The notes below the pieces were generated by a model that saw only the letters and a list, made by a program, of their open reading frames with translations, was not told the origin of the DNA and searched no databases. A program made the position numbers and the translations under genes. From Bacteroidales bacterium (GTDB lineage: Bacteria; Bacteroidota; Bacteroidia; Bacteroidales; UBA932), in assembly GCA_028700975.1 (NCBI GenBank), contig JAQVRQ010000009.1, forward strand, positions 7,529 to 44,154: DNA of 36,626 nucleotides. The letters run 5' to 3'. This document shows positions 29,311 through 36,626 of this stretch, piece after piece (positions within the stretch are counted from its first letter, which is position 1; each line of letters opens with the position of its first letter).

Positions 29311-29418
29311 GATGGAGCCTTTAGTTCTTTTGACAGATATTCAAAACATCTCACTTTAATCGTAGGAAATTTCGTTAAGTAGACTTTTGCGTAATGTATA
29401 TATTCAGGTGACTCCATC
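29311..29418 (+). promoter_or_regulatory. Putative structured 5' leader of the RRM protein mRNA
   Basis: Terminal complementarity GATGGAG (29311-29317)/CTCCATC (29412-29418) enclosing hairpin TTTTGA-CAGATAT-TCAAAA (29328-29346) and a weaker stem TTAATCG/CGTTAA (29356-29378). Confidence 0.4.
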
Positions 29419-29450
29419 AATTAATTTTTTATTTATTTTTAGTTTATTTA

Positions 29451-29801
29451 ATGAACATTTTCATTTCTAATCTGAGCTGGGCTATCAAAGATGGCGACCT
29501 CAGAGAATTGTTTGCCGAGTACGGCGAAATCTCATCTGCAAAAGTAATCATGGACAGAGAAACCGGTAAATCCAGAGGATTCGGTTTTGTTGAAATGCCT
29601 AATGAAGAAGAGGGTAAAAAGGCTATCGAAGAGCTTGACAAAGCTGAATACGATGGTAAAGTAATAACAGTTAACGTTGCAAAACCTCGTGAAGACAGAG
29701 GTGGCAGCAGAGGTGGCTTCGGCGGTGGAAATCGTGGTGGCGGCTTCGGTGGCGGAAATCGTGGCGGTGGATTTGACAGAGGAAGCAGAAGAAGCTACTA
29801 A
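29451..29801 (+). CDS. RNA-binding protein (single RRM, Gly/Arg-rich tail)
   Basis: RNP2 'NIFISNLSW', RNP1 'KSRGFGFVEM'; RGG-like C-terminus GGSRGGFGGGNRGGGFGGGNRGGGFDRGSRRSY. Confidence 0.96.
   Translation: MNIFISNLSWAIKDGDLRELFAEYGEISSAKVIMDRETGKSRGFGFVEMPNEEEGKKAIEELDKAEYDGKVITVNVAKPREDRGGSRGGFGGGNRGGGFGGGNRGGGFDRGSRRSY
29721..29774 (+). repeat. Two tandem imperfect 27-bp units encoding GGGNRGGGF
   Basis: 29721-29747 and 29748-29774 differ only at a few, synonymous positions; same peptide encoded twice. Confidence 0.85.
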
Positions 29802-29826
29802 GTCATAACAAAGCTTATAAATTATA

Positions 29827-29858
29827 CGGTGTATCAAATTTGATACACCGTTTTTTTT
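29827..29858 (+). terminator. Intrinsic terminator after the RRM gene
   Basis: CGGTGTATCAAATTTGATACACCG perfect palindrome followed by eight T. Confidence 0.93.
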
Positions 29859-29890
29859 ATGTAAAATTGTATATAAGAATATTAGAATTT

Positions 29891-30496
29891 ATGAACAGAT
29901 ATCACTGGATGTTAATTATCTTCTTTATTGTTTTAATATGGTCTGCTATTAATCCGTATGATTATTTTACGTGGTTCGCAGAAGTAATCCCTGGAATAAT
30001 AATTCTGCTTATATTTGGATTAACATATAAAAAACATAGGTTCACAGATTTTACATATTATATTTTGTTTGCACACTGTTTACTACTTTTTGTGGGAGGT
30101 CACTATACTTATGCTAAAGTACCTCTCTTTACAACTCTGGGTGAATTATTAGATACAGGACGAAACAGTTATGATAAAATTGGCCATCTATTTCAGGGTT
30201 TTACGCCGGTTCTAGTTGTAAGAGAATTCCTAATAAGAAAAAGAATATTAAAAGATGGTATATGGAACTCAATATTTGCCATTTCAGTTGCGTTAGCATT
30301 TAGTGCATTTTATGAGATAATTGAATGGTTTGCTGCAATCTCCACATCAACAGGAGCAGAAGATTTTCTTGGAACACAAGGATATGAGTGGGATACTCAA
30401 GCAGATATGTTCTGGGCACTAATTGGAGGTTTGGCAATGCTGCTTATATTTAGAAAATACCACAATAGGTTAATTAATAGAGTTGATGTACCTTAA
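29891..30496 (+). CDS. DUF2238 (YjdF-like) integral membrane protein
   Basis: 'YDKIGHLFQGFTPVLVVREFLIRK', 'AFSAFYEIIEWFAA', 'LGTQGYEWDTQADMFWALIGG'. ORF-track start 29840 is a TTG inside the upstream terminator; ATG at 29891 preferred. Confidence 0.9.
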   Translation: MNRYHWMLIIFFIVLIWSAINPYDYFTWFAEVIPGIIILLIFGLTYKKHRFTDFTYYILFAHCLLLFVGGHYTYAKVPLFTTLGELLDTGRNSYDKIGHLFQGFTPVLVVREFLIRKRILKDGIWNSIFAISVALAFSAFYEIIEWFAAISTSTGAEDFLGTQGYEWDTQADMFWALIGGLAMLLIFRKYHNRLINRVDVP

Positions 30497-30506
30497 ATTT
30501 ACCGCT

Positions 30507-31316
30507 ATGAAAAAATTTATAATATCTATATTTTTTCTTTTCATCCTCTCACCCTTTTGGACTCTTTTTGGACAGGATGATTATATAATAACTATTGAAG
30601 ACAAAAAAATAAGTGGGATCTCAATTTCATCATATCCAAAGGCACTTGAAGAATATGTTGTAAATTTCTATAATGACAATCTTATGACAAAATCAGAAGA
30701 TTTAAAGATTAGTTATAATATTGTAAAAACTAACAGGGCAAGAGAGATTGAATATAGTAATGTCAAGAAATTTGTAGCGTCAGGTGTTGAGCACATTCCG
30801 TGGCACGCCCGTTCAATACCATTTAAAGAAGATAGGATAGTCTTTGACACAATAGTTCCTGTTTCCGATAAGTCAAAAGAGGAGCTCTACTCTTTGGCAA
30901 GAAGTTCAATTATCCTGGGAATGTCTTTAACAGCTGAGCAAATTCAAAAAACACTTATAGAGGATAAGGAGAGTGGATCAATTATGGTAAGAAAGCTAAC
31001 AGTGGGATCTGGAAGCCAGGGAAAGTTTACAAGCTACATCTATTTTGATCTTTTAATAAGGGTTAAAGATGGCAAAGCTCGTATGACTATTGGAGATATT
31101 AATCTCCATTACGCTAAAGGGCAAATCTTTAACGACGCAGTAGTTTACAACTATGACATTAAGGCAGAGGATTTCACAACAAGCTGGAGAAAAGGGAATA
31201 CAATAAAAAGTCACTACTATAAAGGTCTTCTTCTAATGTTCTACAATATTGAAGATGTACTTATAAAGAATTTTGTAGAACTCTACACAGAGGAAAATCC
31301 TTTAAGCGACTGGTAG
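30507..31316 (+). CDS. Secreted uncharacterised protein (DUF4468-like)
   Basis: Signal peptide MKKFIISIFFLFILSPFWTLFGQ; 'SDKSKEELYSLARSSI' resembles DUF4468/TBP-like-fold proteins of Bacteroidota. ATG 30507 preferred over the TTG at 30483. Confidence 0.6.
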   Translation: MKKFIISIFFLFILSPFWTLFGQDDYIITIEDKKISGISISSYPKALEEYVVNFYNDNLMTKSEDLKISYNIVKTNRAREIEYSNVKKFVASGVEHIPWHARSIPFKEDRIVFDTIVPVSDKSKEELYSLARSSIILGMSLTAEQIQKTLIEDKESGSIMVRKLTVGSGSQGKFTSYIYFDLLIRVKDGKARMTIGDINLHYAKGQIFNDAVVYNYDIKAEDFTTSWRKGNTIKSHYYKGLLLMFYNIEDVLIKNFVELYTEENPLSDW

Positions 31317-31324
31317 TATTGACC

Positions 31325-32023
31325 CTAGAATAATTCGAGAATTTTTACAAAGAGAGGAATAAGCAGAGAGGTAAACAATCCCATCAATGCTATAGCTAAT
31401 CCTCCTGCGGCTCCTTCAATTGCGCCCATTTCAAGTGCTTTTGCTGTTCCTATTCCGTGAGAAGCGGAACCAAGAGCTATCCCCATAGCCAGAGGAGAAT
31501 CTATTCCTGAAATTTTAAGAAACCACGGGCCGGTAACAGCTCCAAAAATTCCTGCAATTATAACAATAACAGAGGTAAGGTATATGTCACCCCCGTGTTC
31601 TGCAGAGAGCACTATTGCTATGGGATTGGTTACAGACTTTGGCATAAGAGTAATTATAGCAGATGAGTCAGAACCAGCAATTAGTGCTGGAAATACTACA
31701 GTTATCAGCGCAGTAAGACTGCCTAGTAGTGTAGCAGTAAAGATTGCTACTCCTCGTTCTTTAATATACTCATAATGCTTATGGAGAAGATAACCAAATG
31801 CAACTACTGAGATATTAAGCATATACTTTAGGACTTTTGTGTTTTCCTCATATAATTCCATACCTGCTCCGCATAATGAGCATAGTAAAATTACAAGAGC
31901 CGTTGCAACAATAACCGTATGAAATAGCATCCATTTTGTTCTCCTGTATATCTCTCTTCCAATAAAATAGGAAACAGCAGTAACAATTATGAAAAAAATC
32001 TCAAGTAAAACAGAATGGTTCAT
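31325..32023 (-). CDS. lrgB: LrgB family protein
   Basis: Polytopic; 'LMPKSVTNPIAIVLSAEHGG', 'GIALGSASHGIGTAKALEMGAIEGA'. Confidence 0.93.
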   Translation of the reverse strand: MNHSVLLEIFFIIVTAVSYFIGREIYRRTKWMLFHTVIVATALVILLCSLCGAGMELYEENTKVLKYMLNISVVAFGYLLHKHYEYIKERGVAIFTATLLGSLTALITVVFPALIAGSDSSAIITLMPKSVTNPIAIVLSAEHGGDIYLTSVIVIIAGIFGAVTGPWFLKISGIDSPLAMGIALGSASHGIGTAKALEMGAIEGAAGGLAIALMGLFTSLLIPLFVKILELF

Positions 32024-32406
32024 CTTTTATCAATTTTTTGCGCAACCGTTCCTGCAATCCAAAGAACTATCCAAGTGCTAATCGTGGCCGCAATTACAAT
32101 TGAAATAGCATCATTCTTCAAGGAGGAGAAAGAAATCAGAGCAATTCCAGCTGTTACCGGAATAAAAAACAGCATAAGATTATCAAGAAAAAAGGATGCA
32201 GGTTCCTTTATCCACTCCTCCTTCACAATCTTTAATCGCAATAGAAGAAAGAGGAGGATCATACCAGCTACCGGCGGTGATAGATATCCTCCAAAAAATT
32301 TACTTATTGCCATTCCCAAATAGTATGAAAATGCCAAAGAGGCACATCCAGCAGCAAAAAATATAACTCTTCTGTATTTCAAGGTAATTAAAATTCTTTC
32401 ATCCAT
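32020..32406 (-). CDS. lrgA: CidA/LrgA family holin-like protein
   Basis: Four TM segments; 'LSPPVAGMILLFLLL', 'FFIPVTAGI'; overlaps the lrgB start by 4 nt. Confidence 0.88.
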   Translation of the reverse strand: MDERILITLKYRRVIFFAAGCASLAFSYYLGMAISKFFGGYLSPPVAGMILLFLLLRLKIVKEEWIKEPASFFLDNLMLFFIPVTAGIALISFSSLKNDAISIVIAATISTWIVLWIAGTVAQKIDKR

Positions 32407-32852
32407 TCATAGGTTGAATAGTGCTCACCGGTCATACCAACTGCCTCATACACCCTTTGGGCTTTGGAATTACGTTTATCGACATATAATCTAATACCCA
32501 TAACATCTTTCCTACTTATAACTAATTGCTTAACATATGAGTATAAAGCACCAAAGACCCCCTCTTTTCTCATTTCAGGGATAACATATACAGATTGAAT
32601 CCACCATACCCATCCATTTCTCCAGTCACTCCATTCGGTAGTAAGCATAAGCATTCCTACCGGCTTATCGTTAATTTGGGCAACAAAATAATTTGCTTTT
32701 GATGAATCTTTTAGCGCAGAAGTAATTCCTCTCTCTAAAACAAGACGATCAAGTTTTAGTCCCTCTGTCTCTAGAGCCATCTCTAATTGAAAACCTACCA
32801 TCTGAGACAAATCAGCCTCATTAGCAGGTGCTATAACTATTTTTTTTGTCAT
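32388..32852 (-). CDS. GNAT family N-acetyltransferase
   Basis: 'WIQSVYVIPEMRKEGVFGALYSYV', 'LYVDKRNSKAQRVYEAVGM'. Confidence 0.92.
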   Translation of the reverse strand: MTKKIVIAPANEADLSQMVGFQLEMALETEGLKLDRLVLERGITSALKDSSKANYFVAQINDKPVGMLMLTTEWSDWRNGWVWWIQSVYVIPEMRKEGVFGALYSYVKQLVISRKDVMGIRLYVDKRNSKAQRVYEAVGMTGEHYSTYEWMKEF

Positions 32853-32855
32853 CTA

Positions 32856-34445
32856 TTATTTCATTTTTGGTCTGAAACCATCAATTTTAACTAATTCTTT
32901 AACAACATCATATGCAATTGCCACATCTTCTGCAACACCTCTCCAATCCCACTCTGGGTTATAATTATCTGCTGGTCTATGATATACATTGGCAATAAAA
33001 TCGTCCCAACTCTCTTTTGCCCACTCTTTCCCAAATTCCCTGCTGTCATAACATCCATATGCCCAGATTGATGGTACACCTCTTTTATAAAATGGAAAAT
33101 GATCACTTCTGAAGAATAGTCCCGTATGAGAGTTTGGATCTGGAAGAAGATACCTACCTTGACTAGCAGCAACTGACTCATAAAGAGAATCAAGAGTTGA
33201 ATATCCAAAGCCAATCATAGTCAGATCATTCATTGTACCTCTAGGAACCATCATATCATTATTCAGGCAAGCAATTGTATTACTCATTGGTATTACTGGA
33301 TTTTGTGCGTAATAGTCACTTCCAATTAATCCCTGCTCTTCAGCAGTAGGAAAAAGAATAATGATTGATCTATCCGGACGTACTCCACTCTTTTTAAACA
33401 TTCGGCCTATCTCCGTAGCCCAGGCCATTGTTGTTCCATTGTCCACAGCACCATTATATATGGAGTCTCCGTTCTGAGGCTCTCCTATACCAAAATGGTC
33501 CCAATGTGCCGTAATTACAACAGCCTCCTCTGGTTTAGTTTCTCCATTTAATATTCCAGCGACGTTAATTGAGCTATCTCTTACTATGGAGTTTGAAATA
33601 TCTACGGTGAAATATGCATCCAGTTCAAATGGTTTGAAGCCTCTTTTTGAAGAGTGCCTCCTTAATGAGTCAATATTATATCCAAGCTCTCCAAAAATTT
33701 TAGTGGCACTCTCTAAACTGAGCCACCCATTAACCAAACATCTTTTAGTTAAACCATTATCATCAATAAAAAACCTGGGTGTTATTGAGCTACCTCGAGG
33801 AACGTTAAAGTCATAACCGGCACCTTCAGTTTCGTGAATAATCAGAATTGCATCTGCTCCTTTTCTTGCAGCCTCTTCATATTTGTAAGTCCATCTACCA
33901 TAATATGTCATCTCTCTCCCTTTAAAAAGAGATGGATCATTTGTGTATAAACCCGGATCATTTATCATTACTACAAGAGTCTTCCCCTTTAGGTCTACTC
34001 CATCATAATCATTCCAGTCCCACTCTTCCGAATCTATACCGAATCCGGCAAAAACCAGTTTAGATGAGTTTAAAGCAACTCTTTCCATTGCTTGGGGAGA
34101 ATTAATCGCTATCTGATCCGGTGCCTTAAGTGCTATCTTCTTTCCCTTTACATTAAAATGGACATCACCATTAACAGAAGATGTCACCATTAACATTGGA
34201 ACATCCTGAAAATATGACCCATCAAAAGCTGGCTCAAAACCAATTGATTTTAACTCACTTGCCAGATATTTTACAGAGAGTTGCTCACCCTCTGTAAAGG
34301 GCATCCTTCCAGAAAAATGGTCAGATGAAAGATCTTTTGTGACTCTCTTCATATCTTCTATACTCACAAGATCCAGTGAATTGGTATAGTTATCACAAGA
34401 ATTCAGTAGTATCAAGGAGAACAAAATTATTATACCTCTTTTCAT
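32856..34445 (-). CDS. M28 family metallopeptidase, lipoprotein
   Basis: Lipobox 'LLNSC'; PA-domain-like insert and 'VITAHWDHFG...GAVDNGTT', 'FPTAEEQGLIGS', 'FRSDHFPFYKRGVP'. Confidence 0.93.
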   Translation of the reverse strand: MKRGIIILFSLILLNSCDNYTNSLDLVSIEDMKRVTKDLSSDHFSGRMPFTEGEQLSVKYLASELKSIGFEPAFDGSYFQDVPMLMVTSSVNGDVHFNVKGKKIALKAPDQIAINSPQAMERVALNSSKLVFAGFGIDSEEWDWNDYDGVDLKGKTLVVMINDPGLYTNDPSLFKGREMTYYGRWTYKYEEAARKGADAILIIHETEGAGYDFNVPRGSSITPRFFIDDNGLTKRCLVNGWLSLESATKIFGELGYNIDSLRRHSSKRGFKPFELDAYFTVDISNSIVRDSSINVAGILNGETKPEEAVVITAHWDHFGIGEPQNGDSIYNGAVDNGTTMAWATEIGRMFKKSGVRPDRSIIILFPTAEEQGLIGSDYYAQNPVIPMSNTIACLNNDMMVPRGTMNDLTMIGFGYSTLDSLYESVAASQGRYLLPDPNSHTGLFFRSDHFPFYKRGVPSIWAYGCYDSREFGKEWAKESWDDFIANVYHRPADNYNPEWDWRGVAEDVAIAYDVVKELVKIDGFRPKMK

Positions 34446-34456
34446 ATATTTATTTT

Positions 34457-35458
34457 TTAGAAAATTATTAGAAGTTCAATGGTTATTTTATCTGAATCCA
34501 TCTCCTCATAAAGGTTAAGTACAGGAAGAATTCTGTTAACAATATATTTCTCAAAATCTACCCTCAAAAGAGAGGAAAAAGGTTTAGTATCAAATCCAAA
34601 CGATAATCCTGCTGTAATTCTACTTGCGTCTACTAAGTTATCATCATCTGCCTCACCCATCATATCCCACCTTACAGCTGGTGTGATATCTCTAAAAATT
34701 CCTGTTTTAGATATCGGAAATGAAAAGGCTCCCTGAATAGAGAAAGCATTTAGAGTTTGTTTATCAAAATAGTTTTTTCTACTCAGAAATTCAGTCTCAA
34801 TTTTAAATCTATCTTTTCCATACCTTAAATCTCCACCCCAAACAAAGAGATCTCTCTCTACTCCAGGATATCTATATGCCTTAGCCGAAGCTTTTAACCC
34901 TTTCATACTTCCGATGGTTGCACTCGCACCCCAAGAGAGTTGCTCTGTCCACACAGGATCATTAATCTTAGAGGCGTTGAAAATCCCCCCTTCAAACTCA
35001 AAAGGCACCCCTTCAATATTAAAATTATAATTTGCAACTAACCCAATATCTCTCGTACCTGGAACAAAATACTTGACGTGAAAAGATCTGTTTGCAAAGA
35101 GCATTTGCGCAGGAGTAGTCTGGTATGAGTTATAGAGTGGGATTGAGGTCTGGCCAAGAGTGAATTTGAGGTTTGGAATTGGCTCAATAGTGGCCGAAAG
35201 GTCCAGCACTTCAAATTTACCTTGATTACTAAGTTCAACCTGTATCCTATAACTTAACTTATTAAATGGATTACCAGACAAGCCCATTCTAGAGTTCCTG
35301 ACAGAGAATCGGGACCTGGATGTCTCAGTAGCATATTCAAATTTTGTCTTAAGGCTTCCATCAAATTCTATAATCTTCAGAGAGTCTTTATTATTAGCAA
35401 ATACATTGTTAAAACATAGTAAAACGCAAAGAAATATTATAATCTTCCTCAATATCAT
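34457..35458 (-). CDS. Outer-membrane porin-like protein (phosphate-selective porin O/P-like)
   Basis: Signal peptide, alternating beta-strand pattern, 'SRFSVRNSRMGLSGNPFNKLSYRIQVELSN', terminal aromatic residue (LLIIF). Confidence 0.72.
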   Translation of the reverse strand: MILRKIIIFLCVLLCFNNVFANNKDSLKIIEFDGSLKTKFEYATETSRSRFSVRNSRMGLSGNPFNKLSYRIQVELSNQGKFEVLDLSATIEPIPNLKFTLGQTSIPLYNSYQTTPAQMLFANRSFHVKYFVPGTRDIGLVANYNFNIEGVPFEFEGGIFNASKINDPVWTEQLSWGASATIGSMKGLKASAKAYRYPGVERDLFVWGGDLRYGKDRFKIETEFLSRKNYFDKQTLNAFSIQGAFSFPISKTGIFRDITPAVRWDMMGEADDDNLVDASRITAGLSFGFDTKPFSSLLRVDFEKYIVNRILPVLNLYEEMDSDKITIELLIIF

Positions 35459-35562
35459 ATAGTGTTTTTTTAAAGAGCAAAAATACCAATTTTAATCTGT
35501 CAATTTGTTAACTTTGGGCTTTAATGATTTTTAAAATAAAAGAAACCTTAAAAATTTATTTA

Positions 35563-36626
35563 ATGAACACCCCGAAAAAAAATTATGCATTGCCTATTGC
35601 AATGATGTTTGCGCTCTTTTTTATGATTGCCTTCGTTACAGGCCTTCAAAATCCAATGGGCGTTATTGTGAAAAATCAATTTGGAGCAAGCAATTTCCTC
35701 TCACAGATAGGCAACTTTGCAATTTTCATAGCTTATGCATTTATGGGCATACCGGCTGGGATTATGCTTCAGAAAATAGGATATAAAAAAACGGCACTTA
35801 CTGCTATTGTCGTTGGATTTATTGGAGTGGGCACAACTTATTTCTCCGGCCAGGTTGAAAACTTTTCTGTATACATACTGGGAGCGTTCATAACTGGTTT
35901 TGCAATGACTATGTTTAATGTCGTTGTAAATCCTCTTCTTAACGGACTCGGCTCAAACGAAAGGCAAGGGAACCAATTGCTTCAGTTTGGAGGCTCAATT
36001 AACTCAATTGGAGCTACCATTGTACCTGTGCTTGTTGGATATCTGATGGGAACAGATGAGAGTATAAGAACTATTGCAAAGGCAAATCCTGCTCTCTTCC
36101 TTGCAATGGGTATTTTTGTCTTGGCGTTTCTTGTACTTTACTTCGTAAATATACCTGAACCTTTCATTTCAAAAGAGAAAACCATTAAGATTAAAGATCC
36201 GCACAGTGCGCTATCTTTCAGGCATTTTGTCCTAGGTATGATAGCTATATTCATTTATGTTGGAGTTGAAGTTGGAATACCTAACATTGCTAATCTTTAT
36301 CTTACATCCGGAGGTGAATCTGGTGGAATGGGCCTTGATCCCTCTGTGGCAGGAACAGTTGTTGGCACTTATTGGTTTTTAATGCTTTTAGGAAGACTTA
36401 CAGGAGGAATTCTTGGATCAAAATATTCTAGTAAAACAATGCTTACTACGGTCTCATCACTTGCTCTAATACTCGTATTACTTGGAATTTTTATGCCAGA
36501 AAGTGTTATTGTTAAAATGCCTGTTTTCAGATCTGATATTTCATTTGGACTAGCTGAAGTTCCGGTTGGTGTAATGTTTCTGATTATGGTAGGCTTATGT
36601 ACCTCTGTAATGTGGGGTAGTATCTT
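35563..36626 (+). CDS. MFS sugar transporter (FucP-like), truncated at window end
   Basis: Open frame from ATG 35563 to the window end: MNTPKKNYALPIAMMFALFFMIAFVTGLQNPMGVIVKNQFGASNFLSQIGNFAIFIAYAFMGIPAGIMLQKIGYKKTAL...; absent from the ORF track because it has no stop in the window. Confidence 0.88.
   Translation, partial: MNTPKKNYALPIAMMFALFFMIAFVTGLQNPMGVIVKNQFGASNFLSQIGNFAIFIAYAFMGIPAGIMLQKIGYKKTALTAIVVGFIGVGTTYFSGQVENFSVYILGAFITGFAMTMFNVVVNPLLNGLGSNERQGNQLLQFGGSINSIGATIVPVLVGYLMGTDESIRTIAKANPALFLAMGIFVLAFLVLYFVNIPEPFISKEKTIKIKDPHSALSFRHFVLGMIAIFIYVGVEVGIPNIANLYLTSGGESGGMGLDPSVAGTVVGTYWFLMLLGRLTGGILGSKYSSKTMLTTVSSLALILVLLGIFMPESVIVKMPVFRSDISFGLAEVPVGVMFLIMVGLCTSVMWGSI

Noticed and set aside
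29532-29837. 101-aa minus-strand ORF opposite the RRM gene
   Set aside because: Low-complexity Ser/Thr/Ala sequence is the mirror of the Gly/Arg repeat region, and the ORF start lies in the terminator palindrome; no family resemblance.
29840-29890. 17-aa N-terminal extension of the DUF2238 protein
   Set aside because: It would start at TTG inside the RRM terminator hairpin; the ATG at 29891 gives a normal membrane-protein start.
31325-32406. lrgAB with neighbouring GNAT and M28 peptidase as a toxin/defence system
   Set aside because: lrgA-lrgB is a known holin-like/transport pair, and the GNAT and peptidase look like ordinary housekeeping or secreted enzymes; no defence signature.
35524-35562. 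Alternative upstream in-frame ATG for the MFS transporter
   Set aside because: Lies ~8 nt downstream of a TAACTTTG -7-like element (35509-35516), so it would be nearly leaderless; ATG 35563 begins a typical N-terminus.

Overview
The window is a gene-dense, low-GC chromosomal segment from a member of the Bacteroidota, probably Bacteroidales. Evidence for this is TAnnTTTG-type promoters, lack of strong Shine-Dalgarno sites, and families such as DUF3127 and DUF4834-like proteins. Most of the content is housekeeping or metabolic: asnS, udk, dCMP deaminase, acyl-CoA synthetase, an MsbA-like ABC exporter, a divergent glutamine synthetase, recQ, an agmatinase/arginase-family protein, nhaA, an FKBP PPIase, miaA, a LuxC-like acyl-CoA reductase, pyrBI, serC-serA-DUF1015, an RRM protein, lrgAB, an M28 peptidase, a porin, and a truncated MFS transporter. 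I see no CRISPR array, IS element, prophage, rRNA or tRNA. I did not find a clear-cut new multi-gene system. The best leads are: (1) a DUF3127 protein ending in an SSB-like acidic tail (GEDDLPF); (2) a serC-serA-DUF1015 cluster in which SerA has Lys at the catalytic-His position and the DUF1015 protein carries a ParB/SerK-like DGHHR motif; (3) a structured-looking ~108-nt leader between a good promoter and an RRM protein gene; (4) two near-perfect hairpins inside the early coding regions of asnS and the TonB-like gene; and (5) a bidirectional terminator whose arm encodes the C-terminus of MiaA.
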